From an uncultured Lachnospiraceae bacterium (GTDB taxonomy: Bacteria; Bacillota; Clostridia; Lachnospirales; Lachnospiraceae): a stretch of DNA of 64,000 bases. Location of the stretch: the NCBI GenBank assembly GCA_946554445.1, contig CAMNSD010000016.1:24536-88535 (forward strand), in the 5' to 3' direction. Positions within the stretch are counted from its first letter, which is position 1, and every line of letters begins with the position of its first letter. Below, in pieces: positions 37,787 to 46,948 of this stretch. Position numbers and translations under genes: made by a program. The notes beneath the pieces are model-generated. The model saw nothing but the letters and a program-made list of their open reading frames with translations, searched no databases and was not told the DNA's origin.

Positions 37787-39385
37787 TCATATATCCCACT
37801 TATCGCATAACGAATTGATCTGATCCGCAAACCGCGCCAGATCCTTATTCGCGCCGCCCTCATTCTTATGGATAATTGCCATAAGACGCTGGCCACTGGC
37901 AAGAAGTCTCGCAAAGACGCTGGAAATTCCATGAACTTTCTTCTTCACCGCCACAGGCTCTGCCTCGTAGATAAACTCGCCGCTTATCAGATCGAATCTG
38001 GTGCCGCTGTAAGGTGCGTAGGCATCCATCTTATGCTCCACTTTCAGACATTCGGTAAAGAGCATGGACACACTGTCCTCGCCATGTACCACAAACACCT
38101 TCTTAGGCTTTTCCTGAAATCCCTTGATCCAGCGTAAGAGTCCATTCTTATCCGCATGGCCGCTCATGCCCACCAGTTTCTTTATTTCCGCTCTGATCTC
38201 AATCTGCTCACCAAACAGCTTCACTTCCTTGACGCCCTCAACGATTGCCCTGCCGAGGGTTCCCATGGCCTGGTATCCCACAAAGAGGATGGTACACTCC
38301 GGCCGCCACAGATTATGTTTTAAATGATGCCTGATACGTCCCGCCTCACACATGCCGGAAGCGGATATGATAACTTTCGGGGTATTTTCAAAGTTGATCG
38401 CCTTGGACTCATCACTGGTGATGGCAAGCCTCAGTCCCGGAAACGCGATAGGATTGATTCCCTGCCTGACCAAAGCCATAGCCTCCTCGTCAAAACAATC
38501 CTCCTCATTTTTCTGGAAAATCCCAGTCGCCTCCACTGCAAGCGGACTGTCCACATAGACTGGAAATGCTTCGTGTCCTTTTACCAGCCCGCCGGCCTTG
38601 ATCTGTCTTAAGAAATATAAAAGTTCCTGCGTCCTGCCCACCGCAAAGGAGGGAATCACCACATTGCCTCCCCTGTCAAAAGTGGTCTGCAGTATCTTTG
38701 TCAGTTCTCCTATGTAATCGACTTTCTCCTCCGCATGAAGCCTGTCGCCGTAAGTAGATTCCATGACCACATAATCTGCAGTCTCCGTATTCTTTGGCTC
38801 CTTGATCAACGGATGGTCGCTGTTGCCGATGTCGCCGGAAAACACGAGTTTTCTGGTTACGTCATTCTCTGTGGCCCACACCTCGATACTGGAAGAGCCC
38901 AAAAGATGTCCGATATCCGTGAACCGGATCCTGACACCCTCACAGACATCCACGTCACTCTCATAATCGCAGGGGACCAAACGCCTGATCGCCCCGTCGG
39001 CGTCCTCCATCGTGAAAAGCGGTTCTACCAGTTCATTCTCCGCGCTTCTCTTAGCCTTGCGATTCTTCCACTCCGCCTCCTGCATATGGATATGCGCACA
39101 GTCTCGCAGCATGATACTGCACAAGTCGCAGGTAGCTTCCGTGGCATAGATGCTGCCCCGGAATCCTCTGGCATACAGAAGCGGCAACAATCCGGAGTGA
39201 TCGATATGGGCATGTGTCAAAAACACATAATCTATCAGCGTCGCATCCACCGGCAGTTCACAGTTCTCAAATACCTTGACGCCCTGTTCCATACCGTAGT
39301 CTATCAGAATATTCTTTTCTCCTACTTGCAGATAATGGCAGCTGCCAGTCACCTCATGATCGGCTCCTATGAACATTAATTCCAT
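37787..39385 (-). CDS. MBL-fold / beta-CASP RNA-processing-type exonuclease
   Basis: FLTHAHIDHSGLLPLLYARGF, VVMESTYGDRLH, ISASGMCEAGRIRHHLKHNL; start trimmed to MELMFIGADHEVTGS after AGGAGG. Confidence 0.92.
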   Translation of the reverse strand: MELMFIGADHEVTGSCHYLQVGEKNILIDYGMEQGVKVFENCELPVDATLIDYVFLTHAHIDHSGLLPLLYARGFRGSIYATEATCDLCSIMLRDCAHIHMQEAEWKNRKAKRSAENELVEPLFTMEDADGAIRRLVPCDYESDVDVCEGVRIRFTDIGHLLGSSSIEVWATENDVTRKLVFSGDIGNSDHPLIKEPKNTETADYVVMESTYGDRLHAEEKVDYIGELTKILQTTFDRGGNVVIPSFAVGRTQELLYFLRQIKAGGLVKGHEAFPVYVDSPLAVEATGIFQKNEEDCFDEEAMALVRQGINPIAFPGLRLAITSDESKAINFENTPKVIISASGMCEAGRIRHHLKHNLWRPECTILFVGYQAMGTLGRAIVEGVKEVKLFGEQIEIRAEIKKLVGMSGHADKNGLLRWIKGFQEKPKKVFVVHGEDSVSMLFTECLKVEHKMDAYAPYSGTRFDLISGEFIYEAEPVAVKKKVHGISSVFARLLASGQRLMAIIHKNEGGANKDLARFADQINSLCDKWDI

Positions 39386-39526
39386 ATCGTCACCTCCTAA
39401 ATTATACTTATTATACCGTTTTTTATATCTGAATACAAGTCTCACGAAAGCATCCGAATGAAGATTTGGGAACAGGTATCCGACTCCTCCATACAATAAA
39501 GTAAAAACACAATAAGGTGAATATCC

Positions 39527-40162
39527 ATGTTTCACTTCATCCCTGCCCTGATACTCTTTCTTGTCGCAGTCTCCCTGGATTCCATGACCGCCGGGTTCTC
39601 CTACGGCACCCAAAAAGTCCATATCAAGGCACTGTCCTTCGTCTTCCTAGTCTGCGTCCCGGCAGTCTTTATCACCGCAGCCAACCGGCTCTCCCATCTG
39701 CTCCTATATTTTATTCCTCCCGACGTCCTCCCCTTCCTCTCTTTCTTTCTCCTGCTGCTCATAGGATGCAGCAAACTGTTCGAAAGCTTACTTCGGTATC
39801 TGTCTAAAAAACACCCCAGTCTCGCCAGAAACTGGGGCTGTCGTATCAAACAGCTAAACATCATCTTCACCATCTATCTTTCTCCCGAAGATGCCAATAA
39901 AGAAGACCTGCAGATTTTAAGCGCCAAAGAAGCCCTGCTTTTAAGCCTTGCCCTTTCTCTGGACAGCATCCTTGTCGGCATGGCCTTTACCGCCGTTCCC
40001 ATCTCCTGGCCTTTGTTTCTTCTCCTTGCCATGTTCTTCAATCTGCTCCTGTTCGCTGCCGGCTACTTTCTGGGGCGCCTGCTCTGTCATATGCTGCACA
40101 TGGACTTATCCTGGCTGAGCGGTCTCTTTCTTCTCCTGCTTGCCGTTCACGCACTCTCCTGA
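39527..40162 (+). CDS. Sporulation membrane protein YtaF-like (MntP-related)
   Basis: LFLVAVSLDSMTAGFSYGTQKVHI, LLSLALSLDSILVGMAF. Confidence 0.85.
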   Translation: MFHFIPALILFLVAVSLDSMTAGFSYGTQKVHIKALSFVFLVCVPAVFITAANRLSHLLLYFIPPDVLPFLSFFLLLLIGCSKLFESLLRYLSKKHPSLARNWGCRIKQLNIIFTIYLSPEDANKEDLQILSAKEALLLSLALSLDSILVGMAFTAVPISWPLFLLLAMFFNLLLFAAGYFLGRLLCHMLHMDLSWLSGLFLLLLAVHALS

Positions 40163-42868
40163 TGATAGATTTTGTGTCTTTTTGCCTCCAGTCCTCCCGA
40201 CCGCAACCAAAAGTTCATGTACAATAAGCGGTGTGGCGGAGAGCGCGATCAACTGCGCCCACTCCATCATACTAAGCCGCACCGTGCCAAACAGATAAAT
40301 GAGCGGCGTAATCTCCGTCACAGCCATCTGCAGCAGGATACCCACCACAAACGCCAATAGCATATATGGATTATTTCTGTGATTCATCTTAAATACGGAG
40401 CGATTCACATCCCGCATCCCAATCGCATGGAACAACTGACTGATGCCAAGTACTGTAAAAGCATGTGTCTGCGCCTCGGCCAGCACCGTCGATATCTTTA
40501 GCCCCTCTAATATATTATGTAAACTAAGTGGCAATCCTTCCAGCACGATTCGGTCATAAGGAACTTTCAAAAAGGCCGCCAGACTCACGCCTCCAATCAC
40601 CAGACCATAACAAATCACACACATGAGACCGCCCTTGGCAAACAGGGAATCCTCCTTCTTTCTTGGCGGTTCCTGCATCAGTCTCTCCGTCTCGTTATCG
40701 TCCACGCCCAACGCCAGCGCAGGCAAAGAATCCGTAATCAAATTGATCCACAGAATAAAACTCGCTTTTAAAGGCGTGGGCAGTCCCGCCACAATAGTCA
40801 CCAACATGGTGATGATTTCTCCCAGATTCGAAGAGAGCAGGAAGAGCACCGATTTACGGATATTCTCATAAATGCCCCTGCCTTCCTTGATCGCGGTATG
40901 TATGGTGGCAAAATTATCGTCCATCAGCACAAAATCCGCCGCGCCCCTGGCCACGTCCGTGCCGTTTAACCCCATGGCAATTCCAATGTCCGCCGCCTGC
41001 AAAGAGGGCGCATCATTGACGCCGTCTCCCGTCATGGCCACTGTCTTGTTCAAAGAACGGAATCCCTCCACAATCCGCACCTTATGCTCCGGCGTTACCC
41101 TGGCAAATACTTTCAGATGCGGCAGTTTCATCAAAAAAGAATGTTCCTTTAAATGATCCAATTCCTTGCCTGTAATGCATTCGTTAGCCCGACTTGCGAT
41201 TCCCAATTCCCTGGCAATAGAAAAAGCAGTGTCCGGATGATCTCCCGTGATCATCACTGTGGAGACGCCCGCCTCCTTAAAATCCCGGACAGCTGCTTCC
41301 GCCTCAGGCCTGACCGGATCCTGCATACTGACCAATCCCAAAAAGACCATATTCCGCTCCTCCATACGTCCCTCTGGTTCCATGGCAAGCGCCAGTACAC
41401 GCCGGCCTTCCGTCATCAACTGCTTTTGTATTCTCAAAAGGGAATCCCGCTGCGTCTGCGACAGTTCTACGATTCTGCCGCCACGATACATCCTATCACA
41501 ATTTTCCAAAATCCGCTCTGCCGCGCCTTTCGAATAAGCGGTTTTGTCTGTCCCCTCCCTGTGCAATGTCGTCATCATCTTACGCTGCGAATCGAAACCA
41601 GTTTCATCCAGCCTTGGATATTGTCGTCTAATATGCTCAATGTCAGCGCCGCACTCCCCGGCCATATAAAGAAAGGCCATCTCTGTGGGATCCCCCAGGC
41701 TCCCCGTCTCATTCAATACACCGTCATTACACAGGATACTTCCCAAAAGAAAATGTCTGTGCCCAGAATCTGCGTCCTTCCGATCCACAATCCCTTTTAA
41801 AAGCGCAGTTGTCTGCTCCCTACTATTCAACCTGCCATCCAGACAACACTCCATCACCGTCATCTTGTTCTGCGTCAGTGTACCTGTCTTGTCCGAACAA
41901 ACCACCTCCACAGCCCCCAGCGTCTCCACCGAAGAAAGCCTGCGTACAATCGTCTTAGCCCGCACCATACGGGATACGCTCAGAGCCAGCACAATCGTCA
42001 CGATGGCCGGCAGCCCTTCCGGCACCGCCGCCACTGCCAGGGATACAGATGTAATCAACATTTCGCCCACATCCCGCTTCTGCCAAACCGCCACAATGAA
42101 CAAAAAAACACAGATTCCCACTGCCAAGGCACTCAACACCCTGCCCAGTTCTCCCAGCTTGACCTGCAGGGGCGTCAGCTTCTCCTTGCCGCCATGCAGC
42201 ATGTCCGCAATGTGCCCAATCCGCGTGTCCATACCCGTAGCCACCACTACGCCCCGGCCTCTTCCTCTCGTCACATAAGTAGACATATAAGCCATATTCA
42301 TACAGCTGTTATCTCCCGGCACATCCACCACATAGTCTGCATCCTTTTCTACTGGAACAGACTCTCCCGTTAGGGTAGACTCTTCTATGTAAATTCCAAT
42401 ATTATCGACAATTCTCAAGTCTGCCGGAATCATATTTCCTGCCTCCAGCAACACCATATCGCCAATCACCAAATCTTCTGCCGGGATTCTGGTACGCACA
42501 CCATCCCGTATAACCACCGCCTGGGGAGCCGATATCTTTTTAAGAGCCTCTACTGCTCTGTCCGCCTTTCCCTCCTGAATGATGCCCACCGCCGCATTTA
42601 AGACCACCACTGCCACGATGATGACCGCATCGCCAAATTCATGTAACATCAAGGAGATTGCCATTGCTACCACCAAAATCAATATCAGCGGATCATTAAG
42701 CTGCTCCAATATCATCTGCCAGACGCTCTTTTTCTCCTGCTCTTTCAGTCTGTTGGCGCCGTATCTTGCCTTGCGTTCCATGGCTTCCCTGCGGCTAAGT
42801 CCATTTTCCCTGTCCGTTTCCAGGCTCCGTATCGTCTCCGAAGCCGTCTTGCTCTCATACATGCACAC
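40106..42868 (-). CDS. Calcium-type cation-translocating P-type ATPase
   Basis: CSDKTGTLTQNKMTV, MTGDGVNDAPSL, AAVPEGLPAIVTIVLA. Confidence 0.95.
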   Translation of the reverse strand: MCMYESKTASETIRSLETDRENGLSRREAMERKARYGANRLKEQEKKSVWQMILEQLNDPLILILVVAMAISLMLHEFGDAVIIVAVVVLNAAVGIIQEGKADRAVEALKKISAPQAVVIRDGVRTRIPAEDLVIGDMVLLEAGNMIPADLRIVDNIGIYIEESTLTGESVPVEKDADYVVDVPGDNSCMNMAYMSTYVTRGRGRGVVVATGMDTRIGHIADMLHGGKEKLTPLQVKLGELGRVLSALAVGICVFLFIVAVWQKRDVGEMLITSVSLAVAAVPEGLPAIVTIVLALSVSRMVRAKTIVRRLSSVETLGAVEVVCSDKTGTLTQNKMTVMECCLDGRLNSREQTTALLKGIVDRKDADSGHRHFLLGSILCNDGVLNETGSLGDPTEMAFLYMAGECGADIEHIRRQYPRLDETGFDSQRKMMTTLHREGTDKTAYSKGAAERILENCDRMYRGGRIVELSQTQRDSLLRIQKQLMTEGRRVLALAMEPEGRMEERNMVFLGLVSMQDPVRPEAEAAVRDFKEAGVSTVMITGDHPDTAFSIARELGIASRANECITGKELDHLKEHSFLMKLPHLKVFARVTPEHKVRIVEGFRSLNKTVAMTGDGVNDAPSLQAADIGIAMGLNGTDVARGAADFVLMDDNFATIHTAIKEGRGIYENIRKSVLFLLSSNLGEIITMLVTIVAGLPTPLKASFILWINLITDSLPALALGVDDNETERLMQEPPRKKEDSLFAKGGLMCVICYGLVIGGVSLAAFLKVPYDRIVLEGLPLSLHNILEGLKISTVLAEAQTHAFTVLGISQLFHAIGMRDVNRSVFKMNHRNNPYMLLAFVVGILLQMAVTEITPLIYLFGTVRLSMMEWAQLIALSATPLIVHELLVAVGRTGGKKTQNLSSGECVNGKQEKKETAQPG

Positions 42869-43077
42869 ATCCTCCTGCCTTTCCCTGAAACGAACCCGCT
42901 CATCTGTACAGCAGGCTTGTCATTTCTTTGTAAGATATATGCCTGTACAAAATTGAATATTACACATTATGTAAACTAATAAACCATATTTTTTAAATCC
43001 CATTATGCTCTGTAAATCACTTTACAAATACCAGTTCGCTGTCTCCAACAAACAATCGCTTTTCCTATCACATAAAA

Positions 43078-43121
43078 TACGGAGCTTTCAGTCTCCTAAA
43101 AGCTCCGTATCTTATCACTGC
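43078..43121 (-). terminator. Intrinsic terminator overlapping greA stop
   Basis: GATACGGAGCTTTTAGGAGACTGAAAGCTCCGTATTTTATG (minus); the 5' arm encodes the last greA codons. Confidence 0.75.
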
Positions 43122-43599
43122 CGTCATCCACCGTATTCTCAATCGTCTTAATCACCACATAATAGCCATTGCCTGCATTTATCTCCACAAACACCCTGTC
43201 TCCAACCTTGTGGCCTAACAGCGCCTTCCCCAGAGGAGACTCCGTACTGATCAACCCTTCCAAAGAATTTCCCCGCACCGTAGTCACCAGCTTATATTTC
43301 TCCGTGATTCCGTCCTCCTCAAAGAACACCTCCACCGTATTGTTCATACCCACTTCGTCCTCCGCAGACTCATCGGACACCACCACGGCTGTCTTGATCA
43401 TCTTCTCCAAGTAGCGAATCCGGCTCTCATTCTGATTTTTAAATTTCTTAGCCGCATAATACTCAAAATTCTCACTCAAATCCCCCTGTGCACGCGCCTC
43501 CTTCACATCTTCCAACGCGTTCTTACGCACCACCAGCTTGCGATATTCGATTTCTTCCTCCATCTTCTGGATATCCTGTCTGGTCAGTTCATTATACAT
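43096..43599 (-). CDS. greA: Transcription elongation factor GreA-like
   Basis: YNELTRQDIQKMEEEIEYRKLVVRKNALEDVKEARAQGDLSENFEYYAAKK. Confidence 0.92.
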   Translation of the reverse strand: MYNELTRQDIQKMEEEIEYRKLVVRKNALEDVKEARAQGDLSENFEYYAAKKFKNQNESRIRYLEKMIKTAVVVSDESAEDEVGMNNTVEVFFEEDGITEKYKLVTTVRGNSLEGLISTESPLGKALLGHKVGDRVFVEINAGNGYYVVIKTIENTVDDGSDKIRSF

Positions 43600-43636
43600 T
43601 TTTCCTCCATTCCGAAGCGTTTTACGCTGAGGAGGC

Positions 43637-43733
43637 GAGCGAAATATCAAATTTCGCTCTGCCATCATGGAATTTGTGACGCCTCGGCACAAATTCTTAG
43701 TTGAATAAATTGCTAGCGAGCAATTTATTCAAC
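43637..43733. repeat. Three consecutive perfect hairpins upstream of greA
   Basis: GAGCGAAAT/ATTTCGCTC (43637-43659), GAATTTGTG/CACAAATTC (43670-43696), GTTGAATAAATTGCT/AGCAATTTATTCAAC (43700-43733). Confidence 0.9.
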
Positions 43734-43822
43734 CTTCCTATCCTTTCCCATATACAAAGAATCCTGCTAAACGCAGGATTCCCTAAATAATCTTTCTTTC
43801 ACTTATCGCACCTACATCAAAT

Positions 43823-44059
43823 TTATTTTGAGTTTACCATGTACTCAAGCAGAAGATTTACATCGTCGGGCTCATGCGCCACAAGTTCCATCTCCGGAAT
43901 CGCATTGTCAGCAAAAAGTTTTGTAAGCGCTACATATTTTGTCAACTGGGACTTCAGATTCAATCTGTCTCCCTCTTTTGTCACCAACTCTACCGTGCCT
44001 TTGCACTTGTTTACCACCTCAAAAAACTTTTCAGGATCGTCAATGTTCATTACTTTCAT
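43823..44059 (-). CDS. HPr-like small protein lacking the canonical phospho-His motif
   Basis: CKGTVELVTKEGDRLNLKSQLTKYVAL resembles the HPr core (...VNLKSIMGVMSL); no GLHARPA motif. Confidence 0.6.
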   Translation of the reverse strand: MKVMNIDDPEKFFEVVNKCKGTVELVTKEGDRLNLKSQLTKYVALTKLFADNAIPEMELVAHEPDDVNLLLEYMVNSK

Positions 44060-44255
44060 CTTCTTTTCCTCCTTATTCTCTTCTCTTTTTCTCTTCGCAC
44101 TAACTTATAGCATCTTTTGAAAACTTTGTCAAATAGTTTTTGGAAAATTTATGAAATTTTTTTTGAAATTTTTCCGATTATTTTGGTTGACAAAGCATAA
44201 TCCTTATGGTATATTAATATTCGTCCGAGCGATAGAACAGCTTAGACAAAGATTT

Positions 44256-44328
44256 GCGCGAGTGGCTCAGTTGGTGGAGCACGACCTTGCCAAGGTCGGG
44301 GTCGCGGGTTCGAGTCCCGTCTCGCGCT
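44256..44328 (+). tRNA. tRNA-Gly (anticodon GCC), CCA not encoded
   Basis: GCGCGAG acceptor / CTCGCGC, D-arm, CGACC-TTGCCAA-GGTCG anticodon arm, GCGGG-TTCGAGT-CCCGT T-arm. Confidence 0.97.
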
Positions 44329-44417
44329 CTTTTTAATGAAGCGGAAATGCTGATAAATACGGCATTTCCGCTATTTTGTTCTCTGTGATTTTTGAATCAT
44401 TTTGAATCACACTTGAA

Positions 44418-45629
44418 TCACGTTATTCTTTTTCCCTCTAAAGCATCGGAAATCATTGAATAAGTCGCATCTTCCGTCAATGGGTTATATATGTATGACA
44501 GAGTAGTGGACAGCTCTGAATGGCCTAACTGTTCCCGAATAGCATCTATAGGTACGCCGTATGCGTTTAACCTGGAAGCATAAGTTTTTCGTATCTTATG
44601 ACTTCTTTTCGGTTCAATCCCCTGACGCTGCGCATATTTTTCCAAGACATACTCTATCTGCCTGGCTCTCAGACGTTCTCCGTCCCGTTCAAACAAATAG
44701 GCGCTATCCATATCCAGCTTTTCCAATAATTTTTTAGCCTGCGGCACTAAGGCCACAAATCTGTCACGATTGGTCTTCGTATGCTCGACAACATAAGTCT
44801 GATTGGTCTCCTGATCACGTACCTCTTCTCTGACTACATGAATCTGATTCCCCATGATATCTTCCGGTTTTAAGGCCGCCAGTTCACCTATTCTCAGACC
44901 GAGAAAGAAATTAAGGCGGACAGCGATATAGGAACTGTCGTTTGTTTCCTCATACTTCATATCAAGATATTTATTCAACGCTTCCAGTTCATCTGTATTA
45001 TACGTCTGGGTATTTCCCGCCTTTTTCACGGCCTGCTTGTACCGTACGGTTATCTTCATATCAGATAATGGATTATCAGTGATATATTTTTTACGTTTTG
45101 CATAATCAAACATACCATTCAGGATAGTTTTGGCATTAACCCATGCTTTACGGGTTAGATTGAACTCTTTCACAATACGGTTGCACTCCATTTCCAGTAC
45201 AAATGTATCAATATCGGAGACTTTCATAGAATGTAACTTTGAAGGTTCAAAATATTTTGCATAGTGCTGCCTGTGTCGTTTTATGGTGTTAGCACTGTTG
45301 GTCATTGCCTTTTTATACTCCAGCCATTCTTCAAATAACTGATTGAATGTTAAATTGTCAAGGTTCTCTGTTTCTTCATACAATTTTACGAGTTTGTCTA
45401 ACAGCTCTTCCTCGGTTTTCCCACGGATCAGTTGTCTTGCCTTATTCTCAGATTTGAAATAAGTAGTCCAATATTTATTATGAGAATTAGCGGGGGTAAT
45501 CGAGTATGTATGATGTTTCTTTATCTTTGCTCTTTTGCTTGCCATGATCATATCAAGCACGTTGCACATATCTAGCGTATCACATTGTAATAGTGCTTGC
45601 AACTGCCCTAGATCAATGTTTGGCTGCAT
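44418..45629 (-). CDS. Tyrosine site-specific recombinase/integrase
   Basis: LGLRIGELAALKPEDI, HKIRKTYASRL, LGHSELSTTLSYIYN. Confidence 0.95.
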   Translation of the reverse strand: MQPNIDLGQLQALLQCDTLDMCNVLDMIMASKRAKIKKHHTYSITPANSHNKYWTTYFKSENKARQLIRGKTEEELLDKLVKLYEETENLDNLTFNQLFEEWLEYKKAMTNSANTIKRHRQHYAKYFEPSKLHSMKVSDIDTFVLEMECNRIVKEFNLTRKAWVNAKTILNGMFDYAKRKKYITDNPLSDMKITVRYKQAVKKAGNTQTYNTDELEALNKYLDMKYEETNDSSYIAVRLNFFLGLRIGELAALKPEDIMGNQIHVVREEVRDQETNQTYVVEHTKTNRDRFVALVPQAKKLLEKLDMDSAYLFERDGERLRARQIEYVLEKYAQRQGIEPKRSHKIRKTYASRLNAYGVPIDAIREQLGHSELSTTLSYIYNPLTEDATYSMISDALEGKRIT

Positions 45630-45712
45630 GAGATTACCCCCTTTCCTCATAAATTTAGAAAACTAAAGTAGATTTTCCTACCATATAATAATAGGCTCTT
45701 AAAATTTTATAT

Positions 45713-46567
45713 TTATCTGTCGCGTTCCAATCCGCGGTCACGATCTTTTTCAATATGCTCTCTGAAAATAAAACGGTCTCGTTCATGGTTACGCATCTCA
45801 ATATCCCGGTTCTTTTGGCCACGGTCAGTCAACAAACCGCGATCTTCCAGAGATCTTACTTTTGCTCCAAGGTGTATTGTCGGCTCACGGTCAATTCCCT
45901 GCCTTGCGTAGCTTATGTGCGTAATCTCCTTGGAAATGCCACATCGCTCAAACCATGAGCGGCATATTTCTGCCCATCCTTTGCGCCATTCCTCAGCGCG
46001 CTCAGGAGCATCCCAATCGTTTGTTTTAATGCTCCTTCCCAATTTATATCCTTTGGTAATAGGATCGCGGATTCGGTTCCCACTTTTATCCAAAAGATAA
46101 TTTCTTCGCTGTTTACACATCCATTTCCCGTCACGATCCAAGGACCGGGTTGTTAATAGTAAATGGGCATGTGGATTGCCATCACCTTTATCATGGATAG
46201 ATATGTCAGCACACATACCTTGCTGTACAAAAAATTCCTGCGCATACTGACGTACCATTTGAATATGGACGCTATGAATAAGTTCTCTTGGCAGCGCAAT
46301 GATTACTGTTCGTGCCAATTGTGCATTCTTGGATTTTTCAATTTTTTCTACACTGTTCCACAGAACTTCTGGATTATGAAAAGTGTTTGGCGCATAGTCT
46401 GGCAACATAATCTCATGATAAACCAGATCCTGCCGATTAGTGTAATCGTAAGACCTTCCCGTATAATCGCTGTACAGTTTTTCGCGCGCACAATACGCAG
46501 CCATTTGTATTGCCGATCTGCCATTTCCTCGACTGATAATACCAATGTGAAGTGAGATTACTTCCAT
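45713..46567 (-). CDS. MobA/MobL (MobQ-type) relaxase
   Basis: ISRGNGRSAIQMAAYCAREKLYSDYTGRSYDYTNRQDLVYHEIMLP, HDKGDGNPHAHLLLTTR. Confidence 0.93.
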   Translation of the reverse strand: MEVISLHIGIISRGNGRSAIQMAAYCAREKLYSDYTGRSYDYTNRQDLVYHEIMLPDYAPNTFHNPEVLWNSVEKIEKSKNAQLARTVIIALPRELIHSVHIQMVRQYAQEFFVQQGMCADISIHDKGDGNPHAHLLLTTRSLDRDGKWMCKQRRNYLLDKSGNRIRDPITKGYKLGRSIKTNDWDAPERAEEWRKGWAEICRSWFERCGISKEITHISYARQGIDREPTIHLGAKVRSLEDRGLLTDRGQKNRDIEMRNHERDRFIFREHIEKDRDRGLERDR

Positions 46568-46590
46568 ATAAATCATCCCCCTATCTTATC

Positions 46591-46642
46591 GCTATGCGCA
46601 GTGCGCACCATGTATATAAGTGCGCCGCCGCGCGCGCATAGC
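46591..46642 (+). other. Candidate origin of transfer (oriT) with MobQ/RSF1010-type nic motif
   Basis: Inverted repeat GCTATGCGC...GCGCATAGC enclosing GTGCGCAC-catgtata-TAAGTGCGCC; TAAGTGCGC|C resembles IncQ/pIP501 nic sites; directly upstream of the relaxase gene. Confidence 0.8.
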
Positions 46643-46651
46643 ATAATTGTG

Positions 46652-46948
46652 TTAATGCGGTTGAATCATCGCATCTTCCATTTTCAAATAAGATTGCTGG
46701 CACTCAGCCAAAGCCTCCATGTAAGCATCCAATGGTTTGAAGATTTGCTCATTTTCATCGGATGTTCTTCCCGGAGTGAATTGTAATGCTATGGGAAAAT
46801 GTTTGATAAACATTTCACCAATCAAAATCTTTCGCCGAAGCTCGATTTTGGATTCTGCTTCTCTGTTTCGGTTCTCTCGTAAAAGTTGTTGGTGTTCATA
46901 TTGCTCCACTTTTCTTCGAGTCATGGCAATCCTTTCTTCAGCCGTCAC
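46652..46948 (-). CDS. Small charged helical protein (DUF3847-like)
   Basis: MTRRKVEQYEHQQLLRENRNREAESKIELRRKILIGEMFIKHFP. Confidence 0.6.
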   Translation of the reverse strand: MTAEERIAMTRRKVEQYEHQQLLRENRNREAESKIELRRKILIGEMFIKHFPIALQFTPGRTSDENEQIFKPLDAYMEALAECQQSYLKMEDAMIQPH

